Both the position numbers and the translations under genes were made by a program. From a bacterium (GTDB lineage: Bacteria; Chloroflexota; Dormibacteria; UBA8260; Bog-877): a stretch of DNA of 9,843 nt. Under the pieces are notes generated by a model. That model did not search any database and was not told the origin of the DNA. It saw nothing but the letters and a program-made list of their open reading frames with translations. Location: the NCBI GenBank assembly GCA_021802115.1, contig JAKABA010000145.1, positions 1 to 9,843 on the forward strand, read 5' to 3'. Each line of letters starts with the position of its first letter. Position 1 is the stretch's first letter. This document shows positions 1 through 5,713 of the stretch, piece after piece.

Positions 1-196
1 CTCCGTTCCCTCCAGGACTGGGGCCGCGTCGAGCGGCGGCGTGGCGCCATCGCGTTGTGGGTCGTGGGTATGGTTCCGGCCCGTGCTTCTTCGTCGGCAG
101 GGCCCGCGGGGTGCGGGCACCGCCTGAATCCGGCTCTGCTCCTCCATGGGCAGCTGCCAGGGTCTGGCGGACGGATTCGGCTGGGTCCCCCTGCAT
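1..196 (-). CDS. Possible N-terminal fragment of a divergent gene running off the left edge (uncertain)
   Basis: On the minus strand an ATG at 196-194 is preceded by AGGAG with a 6-nt spacer, and the frame stays open for about 65 codons to the window edge. The predicted peptide begins MQGDPAESVRQTL and then becomes rich in Pro, Arg and Gly. I recognise no domain in it, and its codon use is less biased toward G/C at third positions than in the confident genes here. If real, it is divergent from the conserved gene at 243. A second minus-strand frame, from an ATG at 147-145, and a plus-strand frame through 411 are also open, so GC-driven chance openness is a serious alternative. The call rests only on the good ribosome-binding site and the missing stop codon. 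Confidence 0.22.
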   Translation of the reverse strand, partial: MQGDPAESVRQTLAAAHGGAEPDSGGARTPRALPTKKHGPEPYPRPTTRWRHAAARRGPSPGGNG

Positions 197-205
197 CAGC
201 CTCTC

Positions 206-234
206 CTCGAAGCAAGAGTAGGCGCGAGTACCCT
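206..234 (+). promoter_or_regulatory. Candidate promoter for the 243-920 gene (leaderless type)
   Basis: TACCCT at 229-234 fits the TANNNT -10 pattern and ends 8 nt before the ATG at 243. A weak -35-like CTCGAA lies at 206-211 with a 17-bp spacer. No Shine-Dalgarno sequence precedes the ATG. Transcription would begin at or next to the start codon, giving a leaderless mRNA. The -35 match is poor, so this is inference. Confidence 0.35.
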
Positions 235-242
235 TTCGGGCA

Positions 243-920
243 ATGCCTATTCGCACGGTCGTGGAGCGCGGGCCCAAGGGGAAGAAGGCGGTCGCCTTCG
301 CGGTCGACTGGCCGGGTTGGAGCCGCGGTGCGAAAACCCCCGAGTTGGCCGTCGAGTTGCTCGACACGTATCGGGAGAGGTATCGGCCGGTCGCGCTCAC
401 GGCCCAGATGACCGACGAGTTCGACGCCGGCGGCCCCCTCGTGGTCGTCGAGGACCGTATCGGCGTAGGCTCGACCGACTTCTGGGGTATCTCCTTCTCT
501 CCATCGGGCTTCGAGCGGGAACCGATGGATGACAAAGAGCTCGACCGCAAGATCGAGCTGCTGCAAGCGTGCTGGGGGTTCTTCGACGCGCTGGCGGCGC
601 GGGTGTCGGCTGAGATGCGCCTGGGCCCTCGTGGCGGGGGGCGCGACCGCGACCAGATCATCCGCCACACCATCCGCACCGAGAGCGAGGATTTCGCGAA
701 GCGATTGGGGTTGCGGATACCGGAGGGCGGTGCGCTCACGGCGATGGGCCTGCGTGCCTACCGAGAGGCCTACGTCGCCACCATGCGGGCGTACAACACC
801 GGCGATGGCAAACGGATGCGATCGTGGAACCTGCCATTTCTCATCCGCCACAGTGCGTTCCACACGATGGACCACGCCTGGGAAATGGAGGACAAGGACC
901 TCACCGCGCCCGCCGGCTGA
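243..920 (+). CDS. Conserved hypothetical protein, His-rich C-terminal helix (DinB-like?)
   Basis: This 225-residue soluble protein has no signal peptide or membrane segment. The N-terminal ~60 residues read as a compact alpha/beta segment (VVERGPKGKKAVAFAVDWPG). The rest is mostly helical, with a basic Gly/Arg patch near residues 128-135 (GPRGGGRDRD) and a C-terminal helix carrying H203, H207 and H211, then acidic residues (MEDKDL). The HxxxHxxxH pattern with nearby Glu/Asp could bind a metal and recalls the four-helix DinB/MDMPI fold, but I cannot place it in a named family. It resembles conserved uncharacterised actinobacterial proteins as I remember them. The ATG at 243 has no Shine-Dalgarno sequence but has a TANNNT box 8 nt upstream. 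It converges on the ECF41 operon and looks monocistronic. The function is unknown; the coding call is firm because length, composition and internal conservation-like motifs agree. Confidence 0.8.
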   Translation: MPIRTVVERGPKGKKAVAFAVDWPGWSRGAKTPELAVELLDTYRERYRPVALTAQMTDEFDAGGPLVVVEDRIGVGSTDFWGISFSPSGFEREPMDDKELDRKIELLQACWGFFDALAARVSAEMRLGPRGGGRDRDQIIRHTIRTESEDFAKRLGLRIPEGGALTAMGLRAYREAYVATMRAYNTGDGKRMRSWNLPFLIRHSAFHTMDHAWEMEDKDLTAPAG

Positions 921-1281
921 TGGCCCGGGACGTTCCGCCGGCACCGTGCTCCTAGTCGACATCGGTCGACGCCGGCTACCACTGACGGCAGCGTTGGCGG
1001 TCGGATCCGTTCGTGGATGGGGCCTGCGACCTGGTCTCGAATTGCGCCGCTCGGGTGCTCAACGGTCATGACGCCTACTGTCGCACCAGGGTCGAGCCGC
1101 CGACGGACCGCCTTGGCGCCAACGGTTGAGGTGGGACCGACCACCGAACTCACGGTTGATGTCTCCAGCTGTACTACGGCCCCGGCTCTCGACGCAGGGA
1201 CTTCCTTTGCGGCCACGCCGCAGCCTCGATCAGCTGCCGTTGAACGGCTTGCCGGATCTGGAGGACAGGCGCCTGCCAGGG
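921..1281. other. Convergent intergenic region without a recognisable gene
   Basis: This is the space between the stop of the 243-920 gene (+) and the stop of the sigma factor gene (-). Several frames are open here on both strands, including a minus-strand ATG overlapping the sigma factor stop (ATGA at 1285-1282). Their third codon positions are mixed and the translations look like no protein I know. The only clear structure is a 6-bp stem-loop at 955-970. Confidence 0.5.
955..970 (+). terminator. Small stem-loop downstream of the conserved hypothetical gene
   Basis: Two copies of the self-complementary hexamer GTCGAC (955-960 and 965-970) are separated by ATCG, giving a 6-bp stem with a 4-nt loop 34 nt after the stop codon at 918-920. 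There is no U-tract, so it is at best a weak terminator. It could be a chance pair of palindromes. Confidence 0.22.
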
Positions 1282-2208
1282 TCATTCCGAGGGGGCCCGG
1301 CGAGCCTGGTTAGCCTCTCCGAGAACCGCCCAGGGGTCCGCCGCCGGCCCCAGGTGCCGGAGCTTGTCAGGGTTTATCACCGAGCGGAGCATCTGGATCC
1401 GTCCGTCGAGTATGTCGAGAGTCAAGGTGCAGAGAATCTTGTTGGCCCGGTCCCGGAAGATTGCGCCCGCCTGACCGTTCACCTGGTGTGGCTCCACGGT
1501 GCCCCCTATCCGGAAGAATGGCGGGACCATCGCTACCAGCACCCGGGCCACCCGGTCAGGGCCGATGACGGCTCTGGCCCACTGCGGAGCATTGCCGCCG
1601 CTGTCCCAGATCACCTCTGCGTCAGCGGCCAGCAGTTCCCTGAGACTGTCCACTTCGCCTTCCCGAAGCGCCTCGAAGAACCGCGACGCGAGTTTCTCCC
1701 GCGCTCCGTTATCCGCCTCAAACCGAGGCCTCCCAGCGTCCATGTGGCGCCGCGCCCGCACCGCCAGCTGGCGGCACGCCGCCTCCGACCGCCCCACCGC
1801 CGCGGCGACCTCGGAGAAGCCGAGTCCGAACACCTCCCGCAGCACGAACACGGCGCGCTCGAGCGGGCTGAGACGCTCAAGCAGCAACAAGGCCGCGATT
1901 GACACCGAGTCGGCCAGCTCCGCCGATCGTTCCGGGTCCTCGTAGGGGTCGGTTGTCAGCGGCTCGGGGAACCACGGCCCGATGTACTCCTCCCGCCGGA
2001 GGCGGGCCGAGCGCAGCACGTCGATCGAGATCCGGGCCACCACGGCGGAGAGGAAGGCCTTGGTCGAAGATGGTTGTGTCTGGGAGCTGTGGTAGCGCAG
2101 CCAGGTCTCCTGGACCGCATCCTCGGCCTCGCTCACGCTGCCGAGGATGCGGTAGGCGATCGCGAACAGCAGCGGCCGCACCTCCTCGAACTCCTCGGTC
2201 CGGGTCAC
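1282..2208 (-). CDS. sigJ: ECF41-family RNA polymerase sigma factor (SigJ-like)
   Basis: This 308-residue extracytoplasmic-function sigma factor directs RNA polymerase to its own promoter class. Sigma region 2 spans about residues 8-75 (RILGSVSEAEDAVQETWLR). YIGPW at 75-79, followed by PEPL, is a hallmark of the SigJ/ECF41 group. Region 4 spans about 105-155, with a helix-turn-helix in SEVAAAVGRSEAACRQLAVRA. A SnoaL-like C-terminal extension follows (about 165-285), which in ECF41 factors acts as a built-in modulator instead of a separate anti-sigma factor. It carries NPDKL at 279-283, but has DSGGN at 202-206 where ECF41 proteins usually read DGGGK/R. The GTG start at 2208-2206 is chosen because region 2 begins right after it, GGAAGG lies upstream, and it overlaps the epimerase stop as GTGA. 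The longer upstream frame is only the shadow of the epimerase gene. The operon arrangement implies translational coupling. Confidence 0.93.
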   Translation of the reverse strand: MTRTEEFEEVRPLLFAIAYRILGSVSEAEDAVQETWLRYHSSQTQPSSTKAFLSAVVARISIDVLRSARLRREEYIGPWFPEPLTTDPYEDPERSAELADSVSIAALLLLERLSPLERAVFVLREVFGLGFSEVAAAVGRSEAACRQLAVRARRHMDAGRPRFEADNGAREKLASRFFEALREGEVDSLRELLAADAEVIWDSGGNAPQWARAVIGPDRVARVLVAMVPPFFRIGGTVEPHQVNGQAGAIFRDRANKILCTLTLDILDGRIQMLRSVINPDKLRHLGPAADPWAVLGEANQARRAPSE

Positions 2209-3125
2209 AGCAGCCCTTCCTTGAAGCCGTCGCGCCAGGATGGATACCGCAGCACCCAGCCGAGCTCCCGCCTGGCCTTGGCGTTGGAGAAGCCGCGCCC
2301 CTCCGTCATCATGGTCACGGCCACTTCCCCGGCCAGCATCCGCGCCAGCCACTTGGGAACGCGCATCGGTGGCTTCGCGCCCGCGCACACTGCCAGGAAC
2401 GGCAGCCACTCGCTGGCCGGGGCAGGCTCGTCATCGACGATGTTGAACACACCCCTCGCCTGTTGCTCCACCGCCAGGACGGTGGCGCTCGCCGCGTCGT
2501 CGAGATGCACCCACGAGCAGTAGCCGGTGCCGCGCCCGACGACCGGGAACTGGCGCTTGCGCACGAGCTCGACCTGATCGTCGGTTGCGCCCGGCCCGTA
2601 GAGTCCGCCGTACCGCAAAACTGCGCCCCCGGCCTTGACGACCACCTCTTCGACGTGGCTGATCGCCTCCATCACCAGGTGCGCTTCCGTCCCCGCATGC
2701 AGGTCGAGCGGGTCCGCCTCGCTCTTCACCCATCCGTCCTCGCGGACGCCGTTCCAGCTGGCGTAGCTCTGCGCGACAACGTGAGCTACTCCAGCCGCCT
2801 CGGCGGCGGCCAGCAGGTGATCCGTCCCCTCCGTGCGCAGCCGGTTGGTGGTGGAGAACCACCGGTCCATGTGCTTCATGTCGGGCTGGCCCGCTATGGC
2901 CGTCATTTGGTGAACTATCGCATCCGGACGGGCCGCGGCCACCGCCTCACCGACCGACAGCGCATCTAGTCCATCCATCACGACTGCGTCGGCGCCCAGC
3001 TTTGCCAGCAAAGCCAACTTCGCCACGCTCGTCGTCGTAGCTGTCACCTGGTGGCCACGAGCCACGAGCTGCGGCACCAGCCGCCGGCCCACGACCCCGC
3101 TCCCGCCTGCCACGAACACCCGCAT
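2205..3125 (-). CDS. Atypical SDR / NAD(P)-dependent epimerase-dehydratase, ECF41 partner
   Basis: This is a 306-residue Rossmann-fold protein of the extended/atypical short-chain dehydrogenase family. The nucleotide-binding turn GGSGVVG (G7, G10, G13) follows the first beta strand. AVLRYGGLYGPG (168-179) and SWVHLDDAA (204-212) are typical strands and loops of epimerase/dehydratase family proteins. The YxxxK catalytic pair expected near residue 145 is not seen: that stretch reads LHAGTEAHLVME, with no Tyr/Lys pair. An ordinary SDR redox or epimerase mechanism is therefore doubtful, and it may be a nucleotide-binding reductase or sensor. The substrate is unknown. The ATG at 3125 is fixed by AGGAGGT seven nucleotides upstream. 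It is the first gene of the operon with the sigma factor. ECF41 genes are known to sit beside carboxymuconolactone decarboxylase, oxidoreductase or epimerase genes, which this fits exactly. Confidence 0.9.
   Translation of the reverse strand: MRVFVAGGSGVVGRRLVPQLVARGHQVTATTTSVAKLALLAKLGADAVVMDGLDALSVGEAVAAARPDAIVHQMTAIAGQPDMKHMDRWFSTTNRLRTEGTDHLLAAAEAAGVAHVVAQSYASWNGVREDGWVKSEADPLDLHAGTEAHLVMEAISHVEEVVVKAGGAVLRYGGLYGPGATDDQVELVRKRQFPVVGRGTGYCSWVHLDDAASATVLAVEQQARGVFNIVDDEPAPASEWLPFLAVCAGAKPPMRVPKWLARMLAGEVAVTMMTEGRGFSNAKARRELGWVLRYPSWRDGFKEGLL
2206..2220 (-). promoter_or_regulatory. Ribosome-binding site and GTGA stop/start overlap deciding the sigma factor start
   Basis: On the minus strand GGAAGG (2220-2215) precedes the GTG at 2208-2206 by 6 nt. 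The TGA of the upstream epimerase gene (2207-2205) overlaps that GTG. Reinitiating or coupled ribosomes would tie sigma factor synthesis to epimerase translation. Confidence 0.6.
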
Positions 3126-3132
3126 GCCCAAA

Positions 3133-3139
3133 ACCTCCT
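3133..3139 (-). promoter_or_regulatory. Strong Shine-Dalgarno sequence of the epimerase gene
   Basis: AGGAGGT on the minus strand lies 7 nt before the ATG at 3125-3123. It settles the start against the longer open frame that continues upstream. It is the best ribosome-binding site in the window. Confidence 0.8.
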
Positions 3140-3167
3140 GATTCCAGAGTCGGTCCCGGAGACCTGA

Positions 3168-3194
3168 GACGAGACAGCCCGGCCCTCTGTGACA
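3168..3194 (-). promoter_or_regulatory. ECF41-type sigma promoter (TGTCACA-N16-CGTC) of the epimerase-sigma operon
   Basis: On the minus strand TGTCACA (3194-3188) and CGTC (3171-3168) are separated by 16 bp. This matches the -35 and -10 elements I recall as the ECF41 target promoter. The -10 element lies about 43 nt upstream of the ATG, leaving a leader of roughly 35-40 nt that contains the strong Shine-Dalgarno sequence. The operon it drives encodes an ECF41 sigma factor, so the natural reading is positive autoregulation. TGTCACA is not seen elsewhere in the window on either strand. Confidence 0.75.
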
Positions 3195-3626
3195 TGGGAG
3201 CAGAGCCGGTTGGGAGGAGACTTTCTTGGCGGCTGGTGGTCGACGCGCCCGCGGTCCCATAGAGCGGTTAGCCGGCTTTGCCCGCTCCTGAATTCGAGGA
3301 CTCCCGCCGAGCCAAAGTTCTTGGTGCTGACGGCCTTGGACCCTGACCAAGACTCGCTGCGTTCCAACAAAGGGCCTTTGAAACGGCTGAGGCAGGCTGT
3401 GGCCTAAGGGCCCCCGCGCCAGCGCCTTGGCCCCACCCCTGGTCACCAATCGCAGCCGGTCGCGCCTTGGGCTTGGACCTGCCCAGCGGGCCAGAGCGCT
3501 TTTCGAGGGGTGGGGACAACGGCATCGCGTCTCCGGTTGGGGTCGTCACGAGACCGGCACCGCCACGCCGCCAGTGAAGTGGGCCATCGACGTGCGCCAA
3601 GCACCGCCGCTGTAAGGGGCAGCGCA
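3195..3626. other. Intergenic stretch of ~430 bp without a recognisable gene
   Basis: This lies between the ECF41 promoter and the promoter of the isomerase-family gene. Frames of about 60-120 codons are open on both strands, but none has a good ribosome-binding site, a recognisable domain or the codon bias of the neighbours. I see no tRNA-like T-loop, no terminator with a U-tract and no insertion-sequence ends. It may hold regulatory DNA or the eroded remains of a gene. Confidence 0.45.
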
Positions 3627-3655
3627 TTGACGGCTGAGCCCTGGAGCACTACCGT
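3627..3655 (+). promoter_or_regulatory. Housekeeping-type promoter of the isomerase-family gene (leaderless type)
   Basis: TTGACG (3627-3632) is followed after 17 bp by TACCGT (3650-3655), matching a primary-sigma promoter with a TANNNT -10 box. The -10 box ends 7 nt before the ATG at 3663, so transcription should start at or one nucleotide before the start codon. No Shine-Dalgarno sequence lies in the usual window. Confidence 0.6.
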
Positions 3656-3662
3656 GCGCGTC

Positions 3663-4409
3663 ATGACGCTGGAGCCCGCCGACTATCTTTTAGCGCTCCG
3701 GAACCACACAGCTGGACTTGCCGACGCTGCCACCGGCAACCTGGACGCCGCGGTCGCGGGCTGTCCTGGTTGGTCGGTCAGGGACGTCGTGGTCCACCTG
3801 ATCGAGGTGCACCGGTTCTGGGCCACGATCACGGCCGGACTCCTCCAAGCGCCACCCGACCCGTCCAGTACGCCCGCAGCGCCCTCCTCTGATGCCCTGA
3901 TCGCCACCCTTTTGGAGGGCTGCGACCATCTGGTCAAAGTCCTGCAAGCGGCCGACTGGAGGGCTCCCGTCTGGACCTGGGCTCCCAGCCAACACGATGT
4001 CAGTTTCATCGGTCGCCATCAGGTGCAGGAGGCGGCCATCCACCACTGGGACGTGGCTACTGCCAGGGGCGAAAAGCTCGAGCTAGAGCCGGCGATAGCC
4101 GCCGACTCCATCGACGAGTTCCTCACCGTCTCGGTCTCCAACGAGATCGACCCGGCGGACCCCGCGCGTCCCTCGCTGGCTGGGTGCTTCGCGCTCGCCT
4201 GCAGTGACAGGGATGGGGCGTGGACCGTTACGGACGGGCCGCTCCCGGGGACTGTCCGTGTCACCAGAACCGAGGACCCTGACGGCCCCACTCTCCGCGC
4301 CACCGCTTCCGACCTGCTGCTGTGGCTCTACAAGAGAGTTGACCTCGACCTCGGAGAAGTTCCGCCGTCTCTGGCCGGGCGCTTCCGCGACCTCTGCTTC
4401 ACCGATTGA
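3663..4409 (+). CDS. Maleylpyruvate isomerase-family, mycothiol-dependent protein (DinB-type fold)
   Basis: This 248-residue cytoplasmic protein has the two-domain layout of the mycothiol-dependent maleylpyruvate isomerase (MDMPI) family. The N-terminal four-helix DinB-like domain (about 1-140) includes CPGWSVRDVVVHL (34-46). Likely metal ligands are H45 in VHLIEVH and E123/H127 in QEAAIHHWDV, matching the family His/Glu/His pattern. The C-terminal domain (about 150-240) ends with SDLLLWLYKR (216-225), a typical MDMPI_C helix. Family members use mycothiol as thiol cofactor in isomerisation or thiol transfer, but most, including this one, have no assigned substrate. I see no gentisate-pathway genes nearby, so true maleylpyruvate isomerisation is not supported. 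The ATG at 3663 was chosen over an open frame from 3510 because the family N-terminus begins there and a promoter sits just upstream. The gene is divergent from the ECF41 operon but lacks its promoter motif. Confidence 0.87.
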   Translation: MTLEPADYLLALRNHTAGLADAATGNLDAAVAGCPGWSVRDVVVHLIEVHRFWATITAGLLQAPPDPSSTPAAPSSDALIATLLEGCDHLVKVLQAADWRAPVWTWAPSQHDVSFIGRHQVQEAAIHHWDVATARGEKLELEPAIAADSIDEFLTVSVSNEIDPADPARPSLAGCFALACSDRDGAWTVTDGPLPGTVRVTRTEDPDGPTLRATASDLLLWLYKRVDLDLGEVPPSLAGRFRDLCFTD

Positions 4410-4413
4410 GAGC

Positions 4414-4453
4414 GGCGGCCGGAGGACCATTGGCCCTCCCCGCCTCCGGCGCC
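4414..4453 (+). terminator. Long stem-loop just after the isomerase-family gene
   Basis: GCCGGAGG (4418-4425) pairs perfectly with CCTCCGGC (4443-4450). Adding GGC/GCC around one bulged G extends the stem to 11 bp, with a 17-nt loop. The stem starts 5 nt after the stop codon at 4407-4409. There is no U-run, as is common in high-GC genomes. It is a plausible intrinsic or stem-only terminator. Confidence 0.45.
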
Positions 4454-4619
4454 AAACAGCTGACGGGGCTCGCATTGTGGGGGGCCCGCAGCAGGGGCGC
4501 GAAGGGGCGGACGCTGGGCACCCAGGCGGCCAAAACACCAGACCAATGGCGCGGGTGCCGCTCGGTCCTCGTCCCTGACTAAATCCTACGGGTCTAAGAC
4601 CAGCGCCCGAGTTGCCCCC

Positions 4620-4644
4620 AGGGCGAGATGGGCTCCATCGCCCT
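4620..4644 (-). terminator. Stem-loop downstream of the lipoprotein gene, possibly bidirectional
   Basis: AGGGCGA (4620-4626) pairs with TCGCCCT (4638-4644), and inner TGG/CCA pairs extend the stem past a short bulge. It lies about 32 nt beyond the minus-strand stop at 4678-4676. A smaller stem, CCAGG/CCTGG (4661-4675), touches that stop codon. With the 4414-4453 hairpin this makes a symmetrical termination zone between the convergent genes. No U-tract is present. Confidence 0.4.
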
Positions 4645-4675
4645 TGGCGGGGGCCAGTTCCCAGGCGCCTCCTGG

Positions 4676-5704
4676 TCAGCTTGGGGAGGGGCTGGGGGTG
4701 TTGTAGCGCAGCGGGGCGCAGGCGGAGGTGGCCACCGCGCAGGTGACGAACTGGGTCGTGGGCGGCCGGTTCTCCACCTGAAACACCCACACCGGCACCG
4801 CGTATCCGGCGCTGTCCACGACGCCCAGCGCCGCCCCGGTTAGAGCCGCGGGCGCAGCCGCGCTGGTGGGGGCTGGACTGGGGTAGGGCTGCTGGTCGGG
4901 CTGCAGGAAGTAGGCGTTGGGGTCAATCGAACCCTGATTCAGATCACTGACCACCTGGGCGACGCTGATGGCGGGGTACTCAGCGACGGCGCCGACGCTG
5001 GGGGCCGGTACCTGTCCGGCGATACCCACCACCGACAGGTGCTCTTGGTAGTTGGCGGCGACATCCGCGTAGATCTCCTGCGCCTGCCCCTGGATGTCGA
5101 CGACGGGGAAACCGTCCTGAGTCCACTGGAAGAACACCCGCCGGTCGGCAGCGTGAGCATTGGTGAGTTGAGGCAGGGGACGCAAGCCACCGCCGGCGCC
5201 CGGGACACCACGGGCGGCCAGAAACTGCTCCACGAACCGCTCCGCCGCCAGCACCGAGGGCGTGGCGCCGGTCTCGTCAACTGGGGTGTTGGGATGGAAG
5301 TCGAACGAGAGCAGGCCGGCGGTCGCGGTCAGCTGATATCCGGTGGTTGAACCGAGGTTGTAGGCGAGTCCGCCGTCGATGCTGATTGGCGGCCCCGGAA
5401 CTCCCAGCTCGGTGGCGAGGTCGCCCAGCGCGGTTGCCGGGGCCGCCGGCACCTGACCCGTCCGCACCAACTTGGGGGAGGCGATCGCGGGGCCTGCCAG
5501 CTGGTAGGGACCTACCAGACCTGGCTCGGCCGGAGCCACACCGCCGAGCGGCAGCACCCCCAGCTGCAGGGGAGGGGGAGTCGGGCTCACGGCCGTCGAG
5601 GCACTGGGTGATTGACGCGGGGAGTCTAGGGGTCCGCCGCAGCCCGCGATCAGCAAGCTGAACGCGACCGCCAGCGCCGCCACCGGGACTTTGGTCCTGC
5701 TCAC
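4676..5704 (-). CDS. Secreted lipoprotein of unknown function
   Basis: This is a 342-residue exported lipoprotein. Residues 1-22 form a short lipoprotein signal: charged SRTK, a hydrophobic core, and lipobox LIAGC with C22 as the lipidated cysteine. A Ser/Pro-rich linker (about 28-47) follows, as usual for surface-anchored proteins. The body has no transmembrane segment. AERFVEQFLA (154-163), FFQWTQDGFPVVD (191-203), ISVAQVVSDLNQG (246-258) and VPVWVFQV (303-310) loosely recall YycH/YycI-like or PepSY-like extracytoplasmic repeats, but I cannot assign a family. Two Cys near the end (C322, C329) could form a disulfide. The tail is again Ser/Pro-rich. The GTG start at 5704-5702 is fixed by the signal peptide; GAGGGA touches it, too close for an ordinary ribosome-binding site. 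It is divergent from folC, with 9 bp between the starts. An envelope sensor or accessory role is only a guess. Confidence 0.85.
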   Translation of the reverse strand: MSRTKVPVAALAVAFSLLIAGCGGPLDSPRQSPSASTAVSPTPPPLQLGVLPLGGVAPAEPGLVGPYQLAGPAIASPKLVRTGQVPAAPATALGDLATELGVPGPPISIDGGLAYNLGSTTGYQLTATAGLLSFDFHPNTPVDETGATPSVLAAERFVEQFLAARGVPGAGGGLRPLPQLTNAHAADRRVFFQWTQDGFPVVDIQGQAQEIYADVAANYQEHLSVVGIAGQVPAPSVGAVAEYPAISVAQVVSDLNQGSIDPNAYFLQPDQQPYPSPAPTSAAAPAALTGAALGVVDSAGYAVPVWVFQVENRPPTTQFVTCAVATSACAPLRYNTPSPSPS

Positions 5705-5713
5705 TCCCTCAGA

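Noticed and set aside
770..1285. 171-codon minus-strand frame whose ATG overlaps the sigma factor stop as ATGA, suggesting a third operon gene
   Set aside because: Codon third positions are mixed, the translation resembles no protein, and it runs antisense into the well-supported 243-920 gene. The ATGA overlap is probably chance.
1126..1902. 258-codon plus-strand frame
   Set aside because: It is a shadow of the sigma factor gene on the opposite strand, with Arg/Pro/His-rich low-information sequence and no ribosome-binding site.
3268..3627. 119-codon minus-strand frame as a possible gene in the large intergenic region
   Set aside because: There is no ribosome-binding site, the composition is low-complexity Gly/Pro/Arg/Ala, and it has no recognisable motif.
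4083..4790. 235-codon minus-strand frame across the isomerase-lipoprotein gap
   Set aside because: It overlaps two confident genes and the hairpin zone, and has no domain or ribosome-binding site.
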